Of a DNA stretch of 64,000 nt, positions 43,863 to 51,721 are shown one piece after another. The number at the start of each line of letters is the position of its first letter. Positions within the stretch are counted from its first letter, which is position 1. The translations under genes and the position numbers were made by a program. This DNA is from Phytohabitans aurantiacus (lineage in GTDB: Bacteria > Actinomycetota > Actinomycetes > Mycobacteriales > Micromonosporaceae), in contig NZ_BSDI01000041.1 in assembly GCF_027923225.1 (NCBI RefSeq), forward strand, positions 28,343 through 92,342, given 5' to 3'. Under the pieces are notes generated by a model. That model was given only the letters and a program-made list of their open reading frames with translations. It searched no databases and was not told the origin of the DNA.

Positions 43863-43980
43863 GGGCACCTCCCCAGGTAGTTTTTGATCAAATGCCCACG
43901 GATGGTGACAGTCCACAGAGGCCGGCGTCGAGCGACCGTGATACTTCGCATGCGCCGCAACCGATACGCGTCCGACTACG

Positions 43981-45501
43981 TCAAAGGCGGTTTCGTACCA
44001 GTGTGCGTACCTCGTCGAGCGCGGACGGCGCGACGGAGAGCACCGTGCAGCCGAGACCGATCAGCAGCGGCACCACGGACGGGTCGGCCGCCGCGTCACC
44101 GCATAGCGATACCGGCTTGCCGTGCCGCTCACCGGCGGCGACGACAGCCGCGATGGCTTGCAGCACAACGGGTTCGGCCGCGCTGCCCGGGTTGAGTCGC
44201 GGGTCGCGGCGGTCGAGCCCGAGCAGGCTGGCGCTGAGGTCGTTGCTGCCGATGGAGAGGAAGTCGGCGGCCTCCGCGATCTCGTCGACAGCGGCTACCG
44301 CCGGCGGCGACTCGATCATGGCGCCAAGTGGCGTGGACGGCGACGCGAGCAGCGCGCGGCACTCGTGCACCTGCTCGGCCGACTCCACCAGCGGGAGCAT
44401 GACGCGCAGCGACGTGCCGGCGCCGGCCAGCCGGATCGCGCGCAGTTGAGCGGCGAGCGCGCCGGGCGCCGACAGCGACAGCGCGATACCTCGCAACGAC
44501 TGTCCACTGAGGAACGGTGGCACCTTGTCGCCACCGAAATCCAGCGTCCGCACCGTCGCGACCCGTCCCACCAGCGGAGCGAGCACCGGTCGCAGTGCCG
44601 CCATGTGGTCGGCCTCGGTGGGCCACGATGTCGTCGCGAGGAACGGCAGCTCGGTGCGCACCAGCCCCGCGCCCGCGGCACCGGCGGCCACCGCCGCGAT
44701 GGCGTCGTCGGGTGTGCTTACGTTGGCCAGCAACGTGATGGCTCGCCCACCGCGCGTGACCGCCGGCAACTCGCGCTCGGACGCCAGTGTCACCCGCCGC
44801 TCCGCAGCCGCCCGCATCGCCACCCGCGCGGCGTGCTGCTCCTCGCCGGTTGGCGCGACCACCACGGAAGCGCCGTCCACGATGGCCAGAGCACCGTCGG
44901 GCGCCTCCAGTTCCAGTCCAAACACCAGGGGTACGCCCAGAGCGCGCGCCACGATGGCCACGTGCGCGTTGGGTCCGCCGAGCAGCGACACCGCACCCGC
45001 CACCTCGTCGGGTGCGTCGATAAGGTCGTCGGCGCCCAGCTCCCGCCCGACGAGCACGAGCGGCCCTTCCACAGTGGATGCCACGTCGCCCCGCAGCACC
45101 GCGACCGCCCGCCGCCCGATCTGCCGCACGTCGGTGGCCCGTGCCGCGAGCGTCGGATCGGGCAGTGCCGCGAGCATGCTCGCGTAGTGCTCGACAGCGA
45201 CGCGAACCGCCATGTCGGCGGCCTGCCCGGCGCGTGCCGATGTCACGGCGGCGTCGCGCAGGTCGGGGTCGTCGGCGATGAGCGCCATCGTCTCGGCGAT
45301 GTCGGCCGGCTCGTCGAGCCCGTCATTCCGCAGCGCTGACGCCCGCGCCCGCAGCCGCGCCGCTACCGCGTCGAACGCCGCGATCACATCGTGATCAGGG
45401 CGTCCCTCAAGCCGCTCTAACGACTTGAGGGACGCCCTGATCACGTGCCAGATGTGGCCGATGCCCACGCCGGGAGCGCCGGCCGTGCCGCGGTACCTCA
45501 T
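43981..45501 (-). CDS. ptsI: PTS enzyme I-like phosphotransferase with inserted palindrome
   Basis: Takes phosphate from PEP and passes it to HPr, here probably serving the Dha kinase system. The 506 residues have an N-terminal strand TAGAPGVGIG typical of EI, the phospho-His in GGPNAHVAIVARALG (His180), the PEP-binding Arg in GLVRTELPFL and the Cys in VSLCGDAAAD. Residues 20-37 are encoded exactly by a 54-bp palindromic element (45444-45391), inserted in frame between the N-terminal strand and the helical domain. ATG 45501 overlaps the dhaL stop (ATGA). EI is somewhat short compared with general PTS enzymes (~550). Confidence 0.9.
   Translation of the reverse strand: MRYRGTAGAPGVGIGHIWHVIRASLKSLERLEGRPDHDVIAAFDAVAARLRARASALRNDGLDEPADIAETMALIADDPDLRDAAVTSARAGQAADMAVRVAVEHYASMLAALPDPTLAARATDVRQIGRRAVAVLRGDVASTVEGPLVLVGRELGADDLIDAPDEVAGAVSLLGGPNAHVAIVARALGVPLVFGLELEAPDGALAIVDGASVVVAPTGEEQHAARVAMRAAAERRVTLASERELPAVTRGGRAITLLANVSTPDDAIAAVAAGAAGAGLVRTELPFLATTSWPTEADHMAALRPVLAPLVGRVATVRTLDFGGDKVPPFLSGQSLRGIALSLSAPGALAAQLRAIRLAGAGTSLRVMLPLVESAEQVHECRALLASPSTPLGAMIESPPAVAAVDEIAEAADFLSIGSNDLSASLLGLDRRDPRLNPGSAAEPVVLQAIAAVVAAGERHGKPVSLCGDAAADPSVVPLLIGLGCTVLSVAPSALDEVRTLVRNRL
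45391..45444. repeat. 54-bp palindromic element, copy 6 (inside ptsI, in frame)
   Basis: Same family as the intergenic copies, but wholly inside the EI coding region. Read on the minus strand it adds VIRASLKSLERLEGRPDH, exactly 18 codons without a stop. No target-site duplication is obvious. Confidence 0.95.
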
Positions 45502-46109
45502 GCCGTGACGCTGGCCAGCGCCTCGAACACCAGCCACGTCGACGTCGCGCCCGGATCCTGGTGACCGATGCTGCGCTCGCCGAGGTACGACGCGCGGCCC
45601 TTCCGCGCCCGCAGGTCCACGGTGGCACGCATCCCTGCGGCCGCCGCGTCGGCAGCCGCTCGCGCCGCGGCGGCCAGCCCGTCGGCGGCCGCCTTTTCGA
45701 AAGCCACCACCGCCGGCTCGTACGCGTCGACCATGGTCTTGTCGCCGGGTGCCGCACCGCCGAGCTTGCGTACCGCGTCCAGCCCCGCCCGCAACCCGGC
45801 GGCAACCTCGGGAGCATCCACTGTGGAGGCCGTGCCCAACGCCTTGCCCAGCGCCCGGAACAGCGACCCGTACAGTGGCCCCGACGCGCCACCGACCTTC
45901 GACACCAAGGTCCGGCCGGTGACCGCGAAGACCTCGCCCGGTGTCTCAGGACCGTCCAGTACCGCCAGCACCGCCGTGAAGCCCCGGTTGAGGTTGACGC
46001 CGTGGTCGGAGTCGCCGATCGCGGCGTCCAGCTGGGTCAGAAGCTCGGTTTGTGCGGCGACGGACGCGGCGACGGCGGAGACCCACGCCCGCGCGAGTGC
46101 GGCATCCAC
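45498..46109 (-). CDS. dhaL: dihydroxyacetone kinase subunit DhaL (ADP-binding)
   Basis: Holds the permanently bound ADP that is rephosphorylated by DhaM and passes phosphate to dihydroxyacetone on DhaK. The 203-residue helical barrel has the Mg-ADP Asp motif AIGDSDHGVNLNRGF and the later GGASGPLYGSLFRALG. DKTMVDAYEPAV is the other conserved segment. It lies 1 bp after dhaK and overlaps the EI start, placing EI in the same operon. Confidence 0.96.
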   Translation of the reverse strand: MDAALARAWVSAVAASVAAQTELLTQLDAAIGDSDHGVNLNRGFTAVLAVLDGPETPGEVFAVTGRTLVSKVGGASGPLYGSLFRALGKALGTASTVDAPEVAAGLRAGLDAVRKLGGAAPGDKTMVDAYEPAVVAFEKAAADGLAAAARAAADAAAAGMRATVDLRARKGRASYLGERSIGHQDPGATSTWLVFEALASVTA

Positions 46110-46110
46110 G

Positions 46111-47109
46111 TCAGGCTCCCCACCGCAGCGCGGGCGTACGCACCGGCGCGTCCCACAGCCGCAGCACCTCGGCGTCCACTGTGCACACCGTCAACGACGC
46201 GCCGGCCATGTCGAGGCTCGTGACGTAGTTGCCGACCAGGTTGCGGGCGATCCGCACGCCCGCCTTGTCGAGCAGCGCCGCCACCTCCCCGTACAGCAGG
46301 TAGAGCTCGATCAGCGGGGTGCCGCCCAACCCGTTGAGCAGCACGATCGTCTCTGACCCGGCGCTCAGCGGCTTGGCGCCCAGCACGGCCTCGACCGCGA
46401 GCGCGGCGATTTCGCGGGCGGGGCGCAGCTTTTCCCGGCGCCGTCCCGGCTCGCCGTGGATGCCGACGCCCACCTCCATCTCGTCGTCGGGCAGGTCGAA
46501 CCCGGGGCGGCCCGACGCCGGCGTGGTGCACGCCGTCAGTGCGACCGCGAACGAAGCGCTCGCCTCGTTGACCCGCGTGCCCGCGGCGGCGACCGCCGCG
46601 GCGGAGGCGCCGGTCTCGGCCAGCGCCCCGGCAACCTTTTCGACGATGAGGGTCGCGCCGGTGCCGCGGCGCCCGGCCGTCCACGTCGAGTCTTCGACGG
46701 CGACGTCGTCGTCGACCAGTACCGTGTGGACCTCGACGCCCTCGTCGCCGGCCAGCTCGGCCGCCATCTGGAAGTTCATCACGTCGCCCGTGTAGTTCTT
46801 CACCACGTGCACGACGCCCGCGCCGCCGTCGACCGCCTGGGTGGCGGCGAGGATCTGGTCCGGTACCGGAGACGTGAAGATCTCGCCCGGGCAGGCCGCG
46901 TCGAGCATGCCCAGCCCGACGAACCCGCCGTGCAGCGGCTCGTGCCCGGACCCGCCGCCGGAAACGAGGCCGACCTTGCCGCGTCGGGGCGCGTCCGACC
47001 GTACGATGATCTGGTTTTCCAGGTCGACGCGCAGCTCGGGATGCGCGGCGGCGATGCCCGCGAGCGCCTCTTTCACGACCGCCGAAGGCTCGTTGACGAA
47101 CTTCTTCAT
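46111..47109 (-). CDS. dhaK: dihydroxyacetone kinase subunit DhaK (substrate-binding)
   Basis: Binds dihydroxyacetone covalently and receives phosphate from DhaL. The 332 residues include GGGSGHEPLHGGFVGLGML and the substrate-linking His218 in VGVGIHGEPG, the same residue number as in E. coli DhaK. First gene of the dhaK-dhaL-ptsI operon. Its ATG is only 25 bp from the GTG of divergent dhaM, implying leaderless, overlapping promoters. Confidence 0.97.
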   Translation of the reverse strand: MKKFVNEPSAVVKEALAGIAAAHPELRVDLENQIIVRSDAPRRGKVGLVSGGGSGHEPLHGGFVGLGMLDAACPGEIFTSPVPDQILAATQAVDGGAGVVHVVKNYTGDVMNFQMAAELAGDEGVEVHTVLVDDDVAVEDSTWTAGRRGTGATLIVEKVAGALAETGASAAAVAAAGTRVNEASASFAVALTACTTPASGRPGFDLPDDEMEVGVGIHGEPGRRREKLRPAREIAALAVEAVLGAKPLSAGSETIVLLNGLGGTPLIELYLLYGEVAALLDKAGVRIARNLVGNYVTSLDMAGASLTVCTVDAEVLRLWDAPVRTPALRWGA

Positions 47110-47134
47110 GCCGACACGCTAGTAGCATTCGCCC
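47110..47134. promoter_or_regulatory. back-to-back divergent promoters of the dha genes
   Basis: The 25-bp gap holds two -10-like hexamers, TAGCGT (minus, 47121-47116) and TAGCAT (plus, 47123-47128), separated by one base. Each lies exactly 6 bp from its start codon, as in leaderless actinobacterial genes. Confidence 0.6.
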
Positions 47135-47512
47135 GTGGTCGGGATCGTGTTGGTTTCGCACAGCGCCGAGCTGGCCGGCGGCCTGCGCGCGCTGCTGCTC
47201 CAGATGGGCGCCGGGGCCGTCGAGGTGGCCGGCGGCACCGCGGAGGGCGAGCTGGGCACCAGCTACGACCTGGTGCGGGCGGCGATCGGCCGCGCGGACG
47301 CCGGCGCCGGGGTGCTCGTCCTGCCGGACCTGGGCAGTTCGGTGCTCACCGCGCGGGCGGTGCTCGAAGACCATCCGGTGCCGGGTGCGCTGATCGTGGA
47401 CGCGCCGTTCGTCGAGGGCGCGGTCGCCGCGGCGGTCACCGCGTCGACCGGCGCCGACCTGGCGGCCGTCGCGGCCGCGGCGGAGGAGGCGCGCGATGTC
47501 CGCAAGTTCTGA
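47135..47512 (+). CDS. dhaM: PTS-dependent DHA kinase phosphotransferase subunit DhaM (EIIA-Man type)
   Basis: Receives phosphate from HPr and rephosphorylates ADP on DhaL. The 125-residue EIIA-Man fold has phospho-His9 in GIVLVSHSAELAGG and GVLVLPDLGSSVLTARAVLE in the core. Unlike the E. coli DhaM, no HPr or EI domain is fused; these are separate genes here. It overlaps the HPr gene by 17 bp. Confidence 0.95.
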   Translation: MVGIVLVSHSAELAGGLRALLLQMGAGAVEVAGGTAEGELGTSYDLVRAAIGRADAGAGVLVLPDLGSSVLTARAVLEDHPVPGALIVDAPFVEGAVAAAVTASTGADLAAVAAAAEEARDVRKF

Positions 47513-47756
47513 GACCACCGTCGTGCTCCCGGTCGCCCTGCACGCCCGGCCGGCGGGCAAGGTGGTGCAGGCCGCTGCCGGGTTCGACGCACAGGTGGAG
47601 ATCGGGTACGGGGACCGCGTCGCGAACGCACGAGGAGTACTCGGACTCATGGGGCTGGGTGCGACCGCAGGTGCTGCTGTGACCCTGCGCGCGACGGGCG
47701 CCGATGCGGCCGCGGCCGTCGAGGCCGTTGCCGCCGTGTTGACCTCCGCGAGCTAA
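47496..47756 (+). CDS. ptsH: HPr family phosphocarrier protein
   Basis: An 86-residue phosphocarrier with phospho-His16 in VALHARPAGKVVQAA. The segment ARGVLGLMGLGA lacks the regulatory Ser46 of Gram-positive HPr (Gly instead). It is therefore probably a dedicated Dha carrier not controlled by HPr kinase. It overlaps dhaM and is next to pyruvate kinase. Confidence 0.93.
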   Translation: MSASSETTVVLPVALHARPAGKVVQAAAGFDAQVEIGYGDRVANARGVLGLMGLGATAGAAVTLRATGADAAAAVEAVAAVLTSAS

Positions 47757-47845
47757 GCTGATCCGGCGGTCGCTGGTGCCCGCCCTAACGAGGGGTCAAT
47801 TGGGGTCGGCCGGAAGACGGCCGTTCCAGCGAGGGGACTAGCCTG

Positions 47846-49297
47846 ATGGGCGTGACACGCCGCGCAAAGATCGTTTGCACACTCGGACCTGCTACCTCGT
47901 CGCCAGAGCGCATTCGCGGTCTCGTAGACGCGGGCATGGACGTGGCGCGGCTGAACTTCAGCCACGGCAGCCACGCCGATCACGAAGAGGTCTATCACCT
48001 GGTCCGTTCGGCGGCCGGCTCCACGGCACGTGCGGTGGCCGTGCTGGCCGACCTCCAGGGGCCGAAGATCCGGCTCGGCCGTTTCGCCGACGGTCCCGTA
48101 GAGTGGCGCACCGGTGACTCTGTGGTGATCACCAGTGACGACGTGCTCGGCACCCAGGACCGGGTCTCCTGCACCTACAAGAAGCTGCCGCAGGAGGTCA
48201 AGGCCGGCGACCGGCTCCTCATCGACGACGGCAAGGTCGCGGTCGAGGTCAGCGCCGTCGAGGGCAACGACATCCGCTGCCTGGTGGTCGAGGGTGGTCC
48301 GGTCTCCAACAACAAGGGCGTCTCGCTGCCCAACGTGGCCGTCAGCGTGCCCGCGCTGTCCGAGAAGGACACCGAAGACCTGCGCTTCGCGCTGCGCCTG
48401 GGCGTCGACCTGGTGGCGCTGTCGTTCGTGCGCTCACCCGAAGACATCAAGCTCGTGCACCAGATCATGCACGAGGAGGGCGTGATCCGGCCGGTACTGG
48501 CCAAGGTGGAGAAGCCCGAGGCGGTGACCCACCTGGAGGCGATCGTCGACGCGTTCGACGGCGTCATGGTGGCGCGGGGTGACCTGGGCGTCGAGCTGCC
48601 CCTCGACCAGGTGCCGCTGGTGCAGAAGCGCGCCGTGCAGCTCTGCCGCGAAAACGCCAAACCGGTCATCGTGGCCACCCAGATGCTCGACTCGATGATC
48701 GAAAACTCGCGCCCGACCCGCGCCGAGGCATCCGACGTCGCCAACGCCGTGCTCGACGGCGCCGACGCGGTGATGCTGTCCGGCGAGACGAGCGTCGGCA
48801 AGTTCCCGGTGCTCACGGTCAGCACGATGGCGAAGATCATCACGACGACGGAGGCCGGTTCGATCAACGTGCCGCGGCTCCAGCACGACCCGCGCACGCA
48901 CGGTGGCGCGCTCACCGTGGCCGCCTCCCAGATCGCGCGCAACATCGGCGCCAAGGCGCTGGTCGCGTTCTCGCAGACCGGCGACACCGTCCGGCGGCTG
49001 TCGCGGCTGCACTGCGAGCTGCCGCTGCTGGCGTTCACCCCGGTGCAGGAGGTGCGCGACCAGCTCGCCCTCTCGTGGGGCGTCGAGACGTTCCTGGTGC
49101 CGTTCGTGCGGCACACCGACGACATGTTCCGGCAGGTCGACCAGGCGCTGATCGGCCTCGGCCGGGCCAACCCGGGCGACTACGTCGTGGTGGTCGCCGG
49201 CAGCCCGCCCAACGCTCCTGGCTCGACCAACACCCTGCGGGTGCACCAGCTCGGCTCCCTGGTGGAAGCGGCGTCGGCGGCCCGCGGCACGCGATGA
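47846..49297 (+). CDS. pyk: pyruvate kinase
   Basis: Final step of glycolysis: converts PEP and ADP to pyruvate and ATP. The 483 residues include the N-terminal RRAKIVCTLGPATSSPE, the catalytic Lys region VLAKVEKPEAVTHLEAIVDA, the Mg-binding VARGDLGVELPLDQVPLVQK and the C-terminal effector domain. The ATG follows a GAGGGGACT ribosome-binding site; GTG 47852 is an alternative. Its stop overlaps the thioesterase start. Proximity to the PEP-consuming Dha PTS is notable but not proof of co-regulation. Confidence 0.97.
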   Translation: MGVTRRAKIVCTLGPATSSPERIRGLVDAGMDVARLNFSHGSHADHEEVYHLVRSAAGSTARAVAVLADLQGPKIRLGRFADGPVEWRTGDSVVITSDDVLGTQDRVSCTYKKLPQEVKAGDRLLIDDGKVAVEVSAVEGNDIRCLVVEGGPVSNNKGVSLPNVAVSVPALSEKDTEDLRFALRLGVDLVALSFVRSPEDIKLVHQIMHEEGVIRPVLAKVEKPEAVTHLEAIVDAFDGVMVARGDLGVELPLDQVPLVQKRAVQLCRENAKPVIVATQMLDSMIENSRPTRAEASDVANAVLDGADAVMLSGETSVGKFPVLTVSTMAKIITTTEAGSINVPRLQHDPRTHGGALTVAASQIARNIGAKALVAFSQTGDTVRRLSRLHCELPLLAFTPVQEVRDQLALSWGVETFLVPFVRHTDDMFRQVDQALIGLGRANPGDYVVVVAGSPPNAPGSTNTLRVHQLGSLVEAASAARGTR

Positions 49298-50169
49298 GCG
49301 GGCTCACCGGCCAGTCGGCGGTCGACCAGCTCCTCGAACTGCTCGACCTGACCCAGACCGGAGAGTCGGCGTTTCGCGGCGAGAGCCCGCCGGTCGGCCC
49401 GCAACGGGTCTTCGGCGGGCAGGTCGCCGGCCAGGCGCTGGTGGCGGCCGGTCGCACGGTCGACCCCGGCCGCTTCGTGCACTCCCTGCACGGATACTTC
49501 GTGCGGCCGGGCGATCCGACCGAGCCCATCGAGTACCGGGTGGAGAACATCCGTGACGGGCGCTCGTTCTCGGTTCGCCGCTCGGTGGCGTACCAGCACG
49601 ACAAGCCGATCTTCTTCATGTCGGCCTCGTTCCACCGCCAGGAGGAGGGGCTCGACCACCACGCGCCGGCGCCCCTCGACGTGCCGCGCCCCGACGAGCT
49701 GCCCACGATGGCCGACCGGCTGGCGAAGTACTCCGAGCGCGCCGGCATCTGGGCGGCGATCCCGCGCCCGATCGACGTCCGGTACGTGGGGGAGCCCGGC
49801 TGGGTACGCCCCGGTGACCGTCCCGCCGACCCGCACCAGCGAGTGTGGATGCGCCTCGACGGCAAGCTGCCCGACGATCCGCTGCTGCACGCCTGCGCGT
49901 TGACGTACGCGTCCGACCTGACGCTGCTCGACTCCGTCCTGTCCGTACACGGCGAGGTGTGGGGGCCCGGCGGTGTCGTGGGCGCCAGCCTCGACCACGC
50001 GCTGTGGTTCCACCGTCCGTTCCGCGCCGACGAGTGGTTCCTGTACGACTGCTGGAGCCCGTCGGCGTCCGGCAGCCGCGGCTTGGCGACCGGGCGCATG
50101 TTCACCCTGGAGGGCCGCCACATAGCGACCGCCGTCCAGGAGGGCCTCCTCCGCCGCGTCGGCGCCTAG
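49294..50169 (+). CDS. tesB: acyl-CoA thioesterase II
   Basis: Hydrolyses acyl-CoA to free fatty acid and CoA. The 291-residue double-hotdog protein has the TesB features FGGQVAGQALVAAGRTV, SLHGYFVRPGDP, GRSFSVRRSVAYQ, and the catalytic region SLDHALWFHRPFRADEW with LATGRMFTLEG. ATG 49294 overlaps the pyk stop. A 54-bp palindrome follows 9 bp after the stop. Confidence 0.94.
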   Translation: MSGLTGQSAVDQLLELLDLTQTGESAFRGESPPVGPQRVFGGQVAGQALVAAGRTVDPGRFVHSLHGYFVRPGDPTEPIEYRVENIRDGRSFSVRRSVAYQHDKPIFFMSASFHRQEEGLDHHAPAPLDVPRPDELPTMADRLAKYSERAGIWAAIPRPIDVRYVGEPGWVRPGDRPADPHQRVWMRLDGKLPDDPLLHACALTYASDLTLLDSVLSVHGEVWGPGGVVGASLDHALWFHRPFRADEWFLYDCWSPSASGSRGLATGRMFTLEGRHIATAVQEGLLRRVGA

Positions 50170-50178
50170 CTCCTCACC

Positions 50179-50232
50179 GTGATCAGGGCGTCCCTCAAGT
50201 CGCCCTAACGACTTGAGGGACGCCCTGATCAC
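50179..50232. repeat. 54-bp palindromic element, copy 7
   Basis: Same family; it lies between tandem thioesterase and Rrf2 genes. Its centre is GCCCTAACGAC. Identical to copy 8 over all 54 bp by eye. Confidence 0.95.
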
Positions 50233-50234
50233 CA

Positions 50235-50259
50235 GGTCGGTAAAGCCGACCGGGATAAT
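50235..50259 (+). promoter_or_regulatory. Rrf2 promoter with inverted repeat
   Basis: An inverted repeat GGTCGG-N5-CCGACC (50235-50251) is followed by GATAAT (50254-50259), a near-consensus -10, 7 bp before the ATG. This fits a leaderless, self-regulated promoter. Confidence 0.6.
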
Positions 50260-50266
50260 AGGTTTC

Positions 50267-50716
50267 ATGCGACTGTCCGCCCGGGTCGACTACGCGCTAC
50301 GCGCCGCTGCCGAGCTCGCCGCCTCGCCTGACCGGCCACTCACGGCCGAGCGCATCGCGAAGGCGCAGGAAATCCCGCCCAAGTTTCTGGAAAGCATCCT
50401 GTTGCAGTTGCGCCGGGGAGGCATCGCGCACGCCCAGCGCGGGCCCGAGGGCGGCTACTGGCTCGCCCGCCCGGCCGCCGAGATCTCCCTGGCCGAGATC
50501 ATCCGGGTGGTCGACGGCCCGCTCGCGCACATCCGTGGCCAGCGCCCCGAAGACGTTGGCTACGGGGGATCGGCGGCCGCGCTCCAGGAGGTGTGGATCG
50601 CGTTGCGCGCCAGCGAGCGCGAGATCCTCGAACTGGTGACGCTGGCCGACGTGGCGACGGGCAAGCTCCCCGACCGTGTCCGCGACCTGGCCGCGAATCC
50701 GAGCGCCTGGGAGTAA
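50267..50716 (+). CDS. Rrf2-family transcriptional regulator
   Basis: A 149-residue winged-helix regulator. The family N-terminus MRLSARVDYALRAAAELA is followed by RIAKAQEIPPKFLESILLQL (recognition helix region) and GPEGGYWLARPAAEISLAEI. It lacks the three Cys that hold an Fe-S cluster in IscR/NsrR, so it is a CymR-like, cluster-free member. The neighbouring TSUP transporter and this subfamily suggest sulfur or cysteine control. Confidence 0.92.
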   Translation: MRLSARVDYALRAAAELAASPDRPLTAERIAKAQEIPPKFLESILLQLRRGGIAHAQRGPEGGYWLARPAAEISLAEIIRVVDGPLAHIRGQRPEDVGYGGSAAALQEVWIALRASEREILELVTLADVATGKLPDRVRDLAANPSAWE

Positions 50717-50812
50717 CCCGCATCTCAGGACGCGGTACGAGGGTTGACCAGTACCCCTGGCATGAGCGATTCTCGACCAAGTCGATCGGAAATGCCAAGG
50801 AGGTAGGTGACA

Positions 50813-51721
50813 GTGCGAAAGCTCATCGTGCTCGCTCTGGTCGGGCTCCTTGCCCAGCTCGTCGACGGCGCGCTCGGCATGGCGTACGGCGTCACCTCCT
50901 CGTCGCTCCTGCTCGTGGCCGGGCTGGCGCCGGCGTCCGCCTCGGCCTCCGTGCACCTGGCCGAGCTCGGCACCACCCTGGCGGCGGGCGCGGCACACTG
51001 GCGGTTCGGCAACGTCGACTGGAGTGTTGTCCGGCGCATCGCGCTGCCGGGCGCGATCGGGGCGTTCGCGGGAGCGACGTTCCTCAGCTCGATCTCCACG
51101 GAGGCGGCCGCGCCCTGGATGTCCGGCATCCTGCTCGCGCTTGGTATCTACCTTCTTGTCCGGTTCGCCCGCCCGCTCCGCCCGCGCACCTCGAACCGTA
51201 GCCCGCGCACCGCGTTCCTCGCGCCGGTCGGACTGGTCGGCGGCTTCGTCGACGCCACCGGTGGCGGCGGCTGGGGCCCGGTCGCCACCCCGTCGCTGCT
51301 GGTCTCCGGCCGGATGGAGCCCCGCAAGGTGGTCGGGTCGGTCGACACCGCCGAGTTCATGGTCGCCGGGGCGGCCAGCGTGGGCTTCCTGATCGGGCTC
51401 GGCTCCGAAGGCTTCGTGCTGCCGACGGTCGCCGCACTGCTCATCGGAGGCCTGATCGCGGCGCCGATCGCCGCGTACCTCGTGCGCATCGTCCCAGCCC
51501 AGCTCCTCGGCGCCGCCGTGGGCGGCGTGATCGTCCTGACAAACGCTCGCACGATCATGAAAGCCGCGGACGTCGCGTCGGGGATCAGGCCCATCGTGTA
51601 CGCCTTCGTGGTGGCCGCCTGGGCGTTGGCGATCACGTTGTCGGTGCGCGCGCTGCGTCGCACCCGCCGGGCAGCCGCAGCTCCCGCTCCAGCCCCCGTG
51701 CCGGTTCTCGACCCCGCCTGA
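50813..51721 (+). CDS. TSUP (TauE/SafE) family transporter
   Basis: A ~302-residue inner-membrane exporter with about eight helices. The family signature occurs in two related halves: LVDGALGMAYGVTSSSLLL and GGFVDATGGGGWGPVATPSL. TSUP proteins move sulfite, sulfoacetate or organosulfur anions. GTG 50813 lies 9 bp after GGAGG; the GTG at 50807 is only 3 bp from it. Likely regulated by the upstream Rrf2 protein. Its stop abuts the convergent lacI-type stop. Confidence 0.92.
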   Translation: MRKLIVLALVGLLAQLVDGALGMAYGVTSSSLLLVAGLAPASASASVHLAELGTTLAAGAAHWRFGNVDWSVVRRIALPGAIGAFAGATFLSSISTEAAAPWMSGILLALGIYLLVRFARPLRPRTSNRSPRTAFLAPVGLVGGFVDATGGGGWGPVATPSLLVSGRMEPRKVVGSVDTAEFMVAGAASVGFLIGLGSEGFVLPTVAALLIGGLIAAPIAAYLVRIVPAQLLGAAVGGVIVLTNARTIMKAADVASGIRPIVYAFVVAAWALAITLSVRALRRTRRAAAAPAPAPVPVLDPA

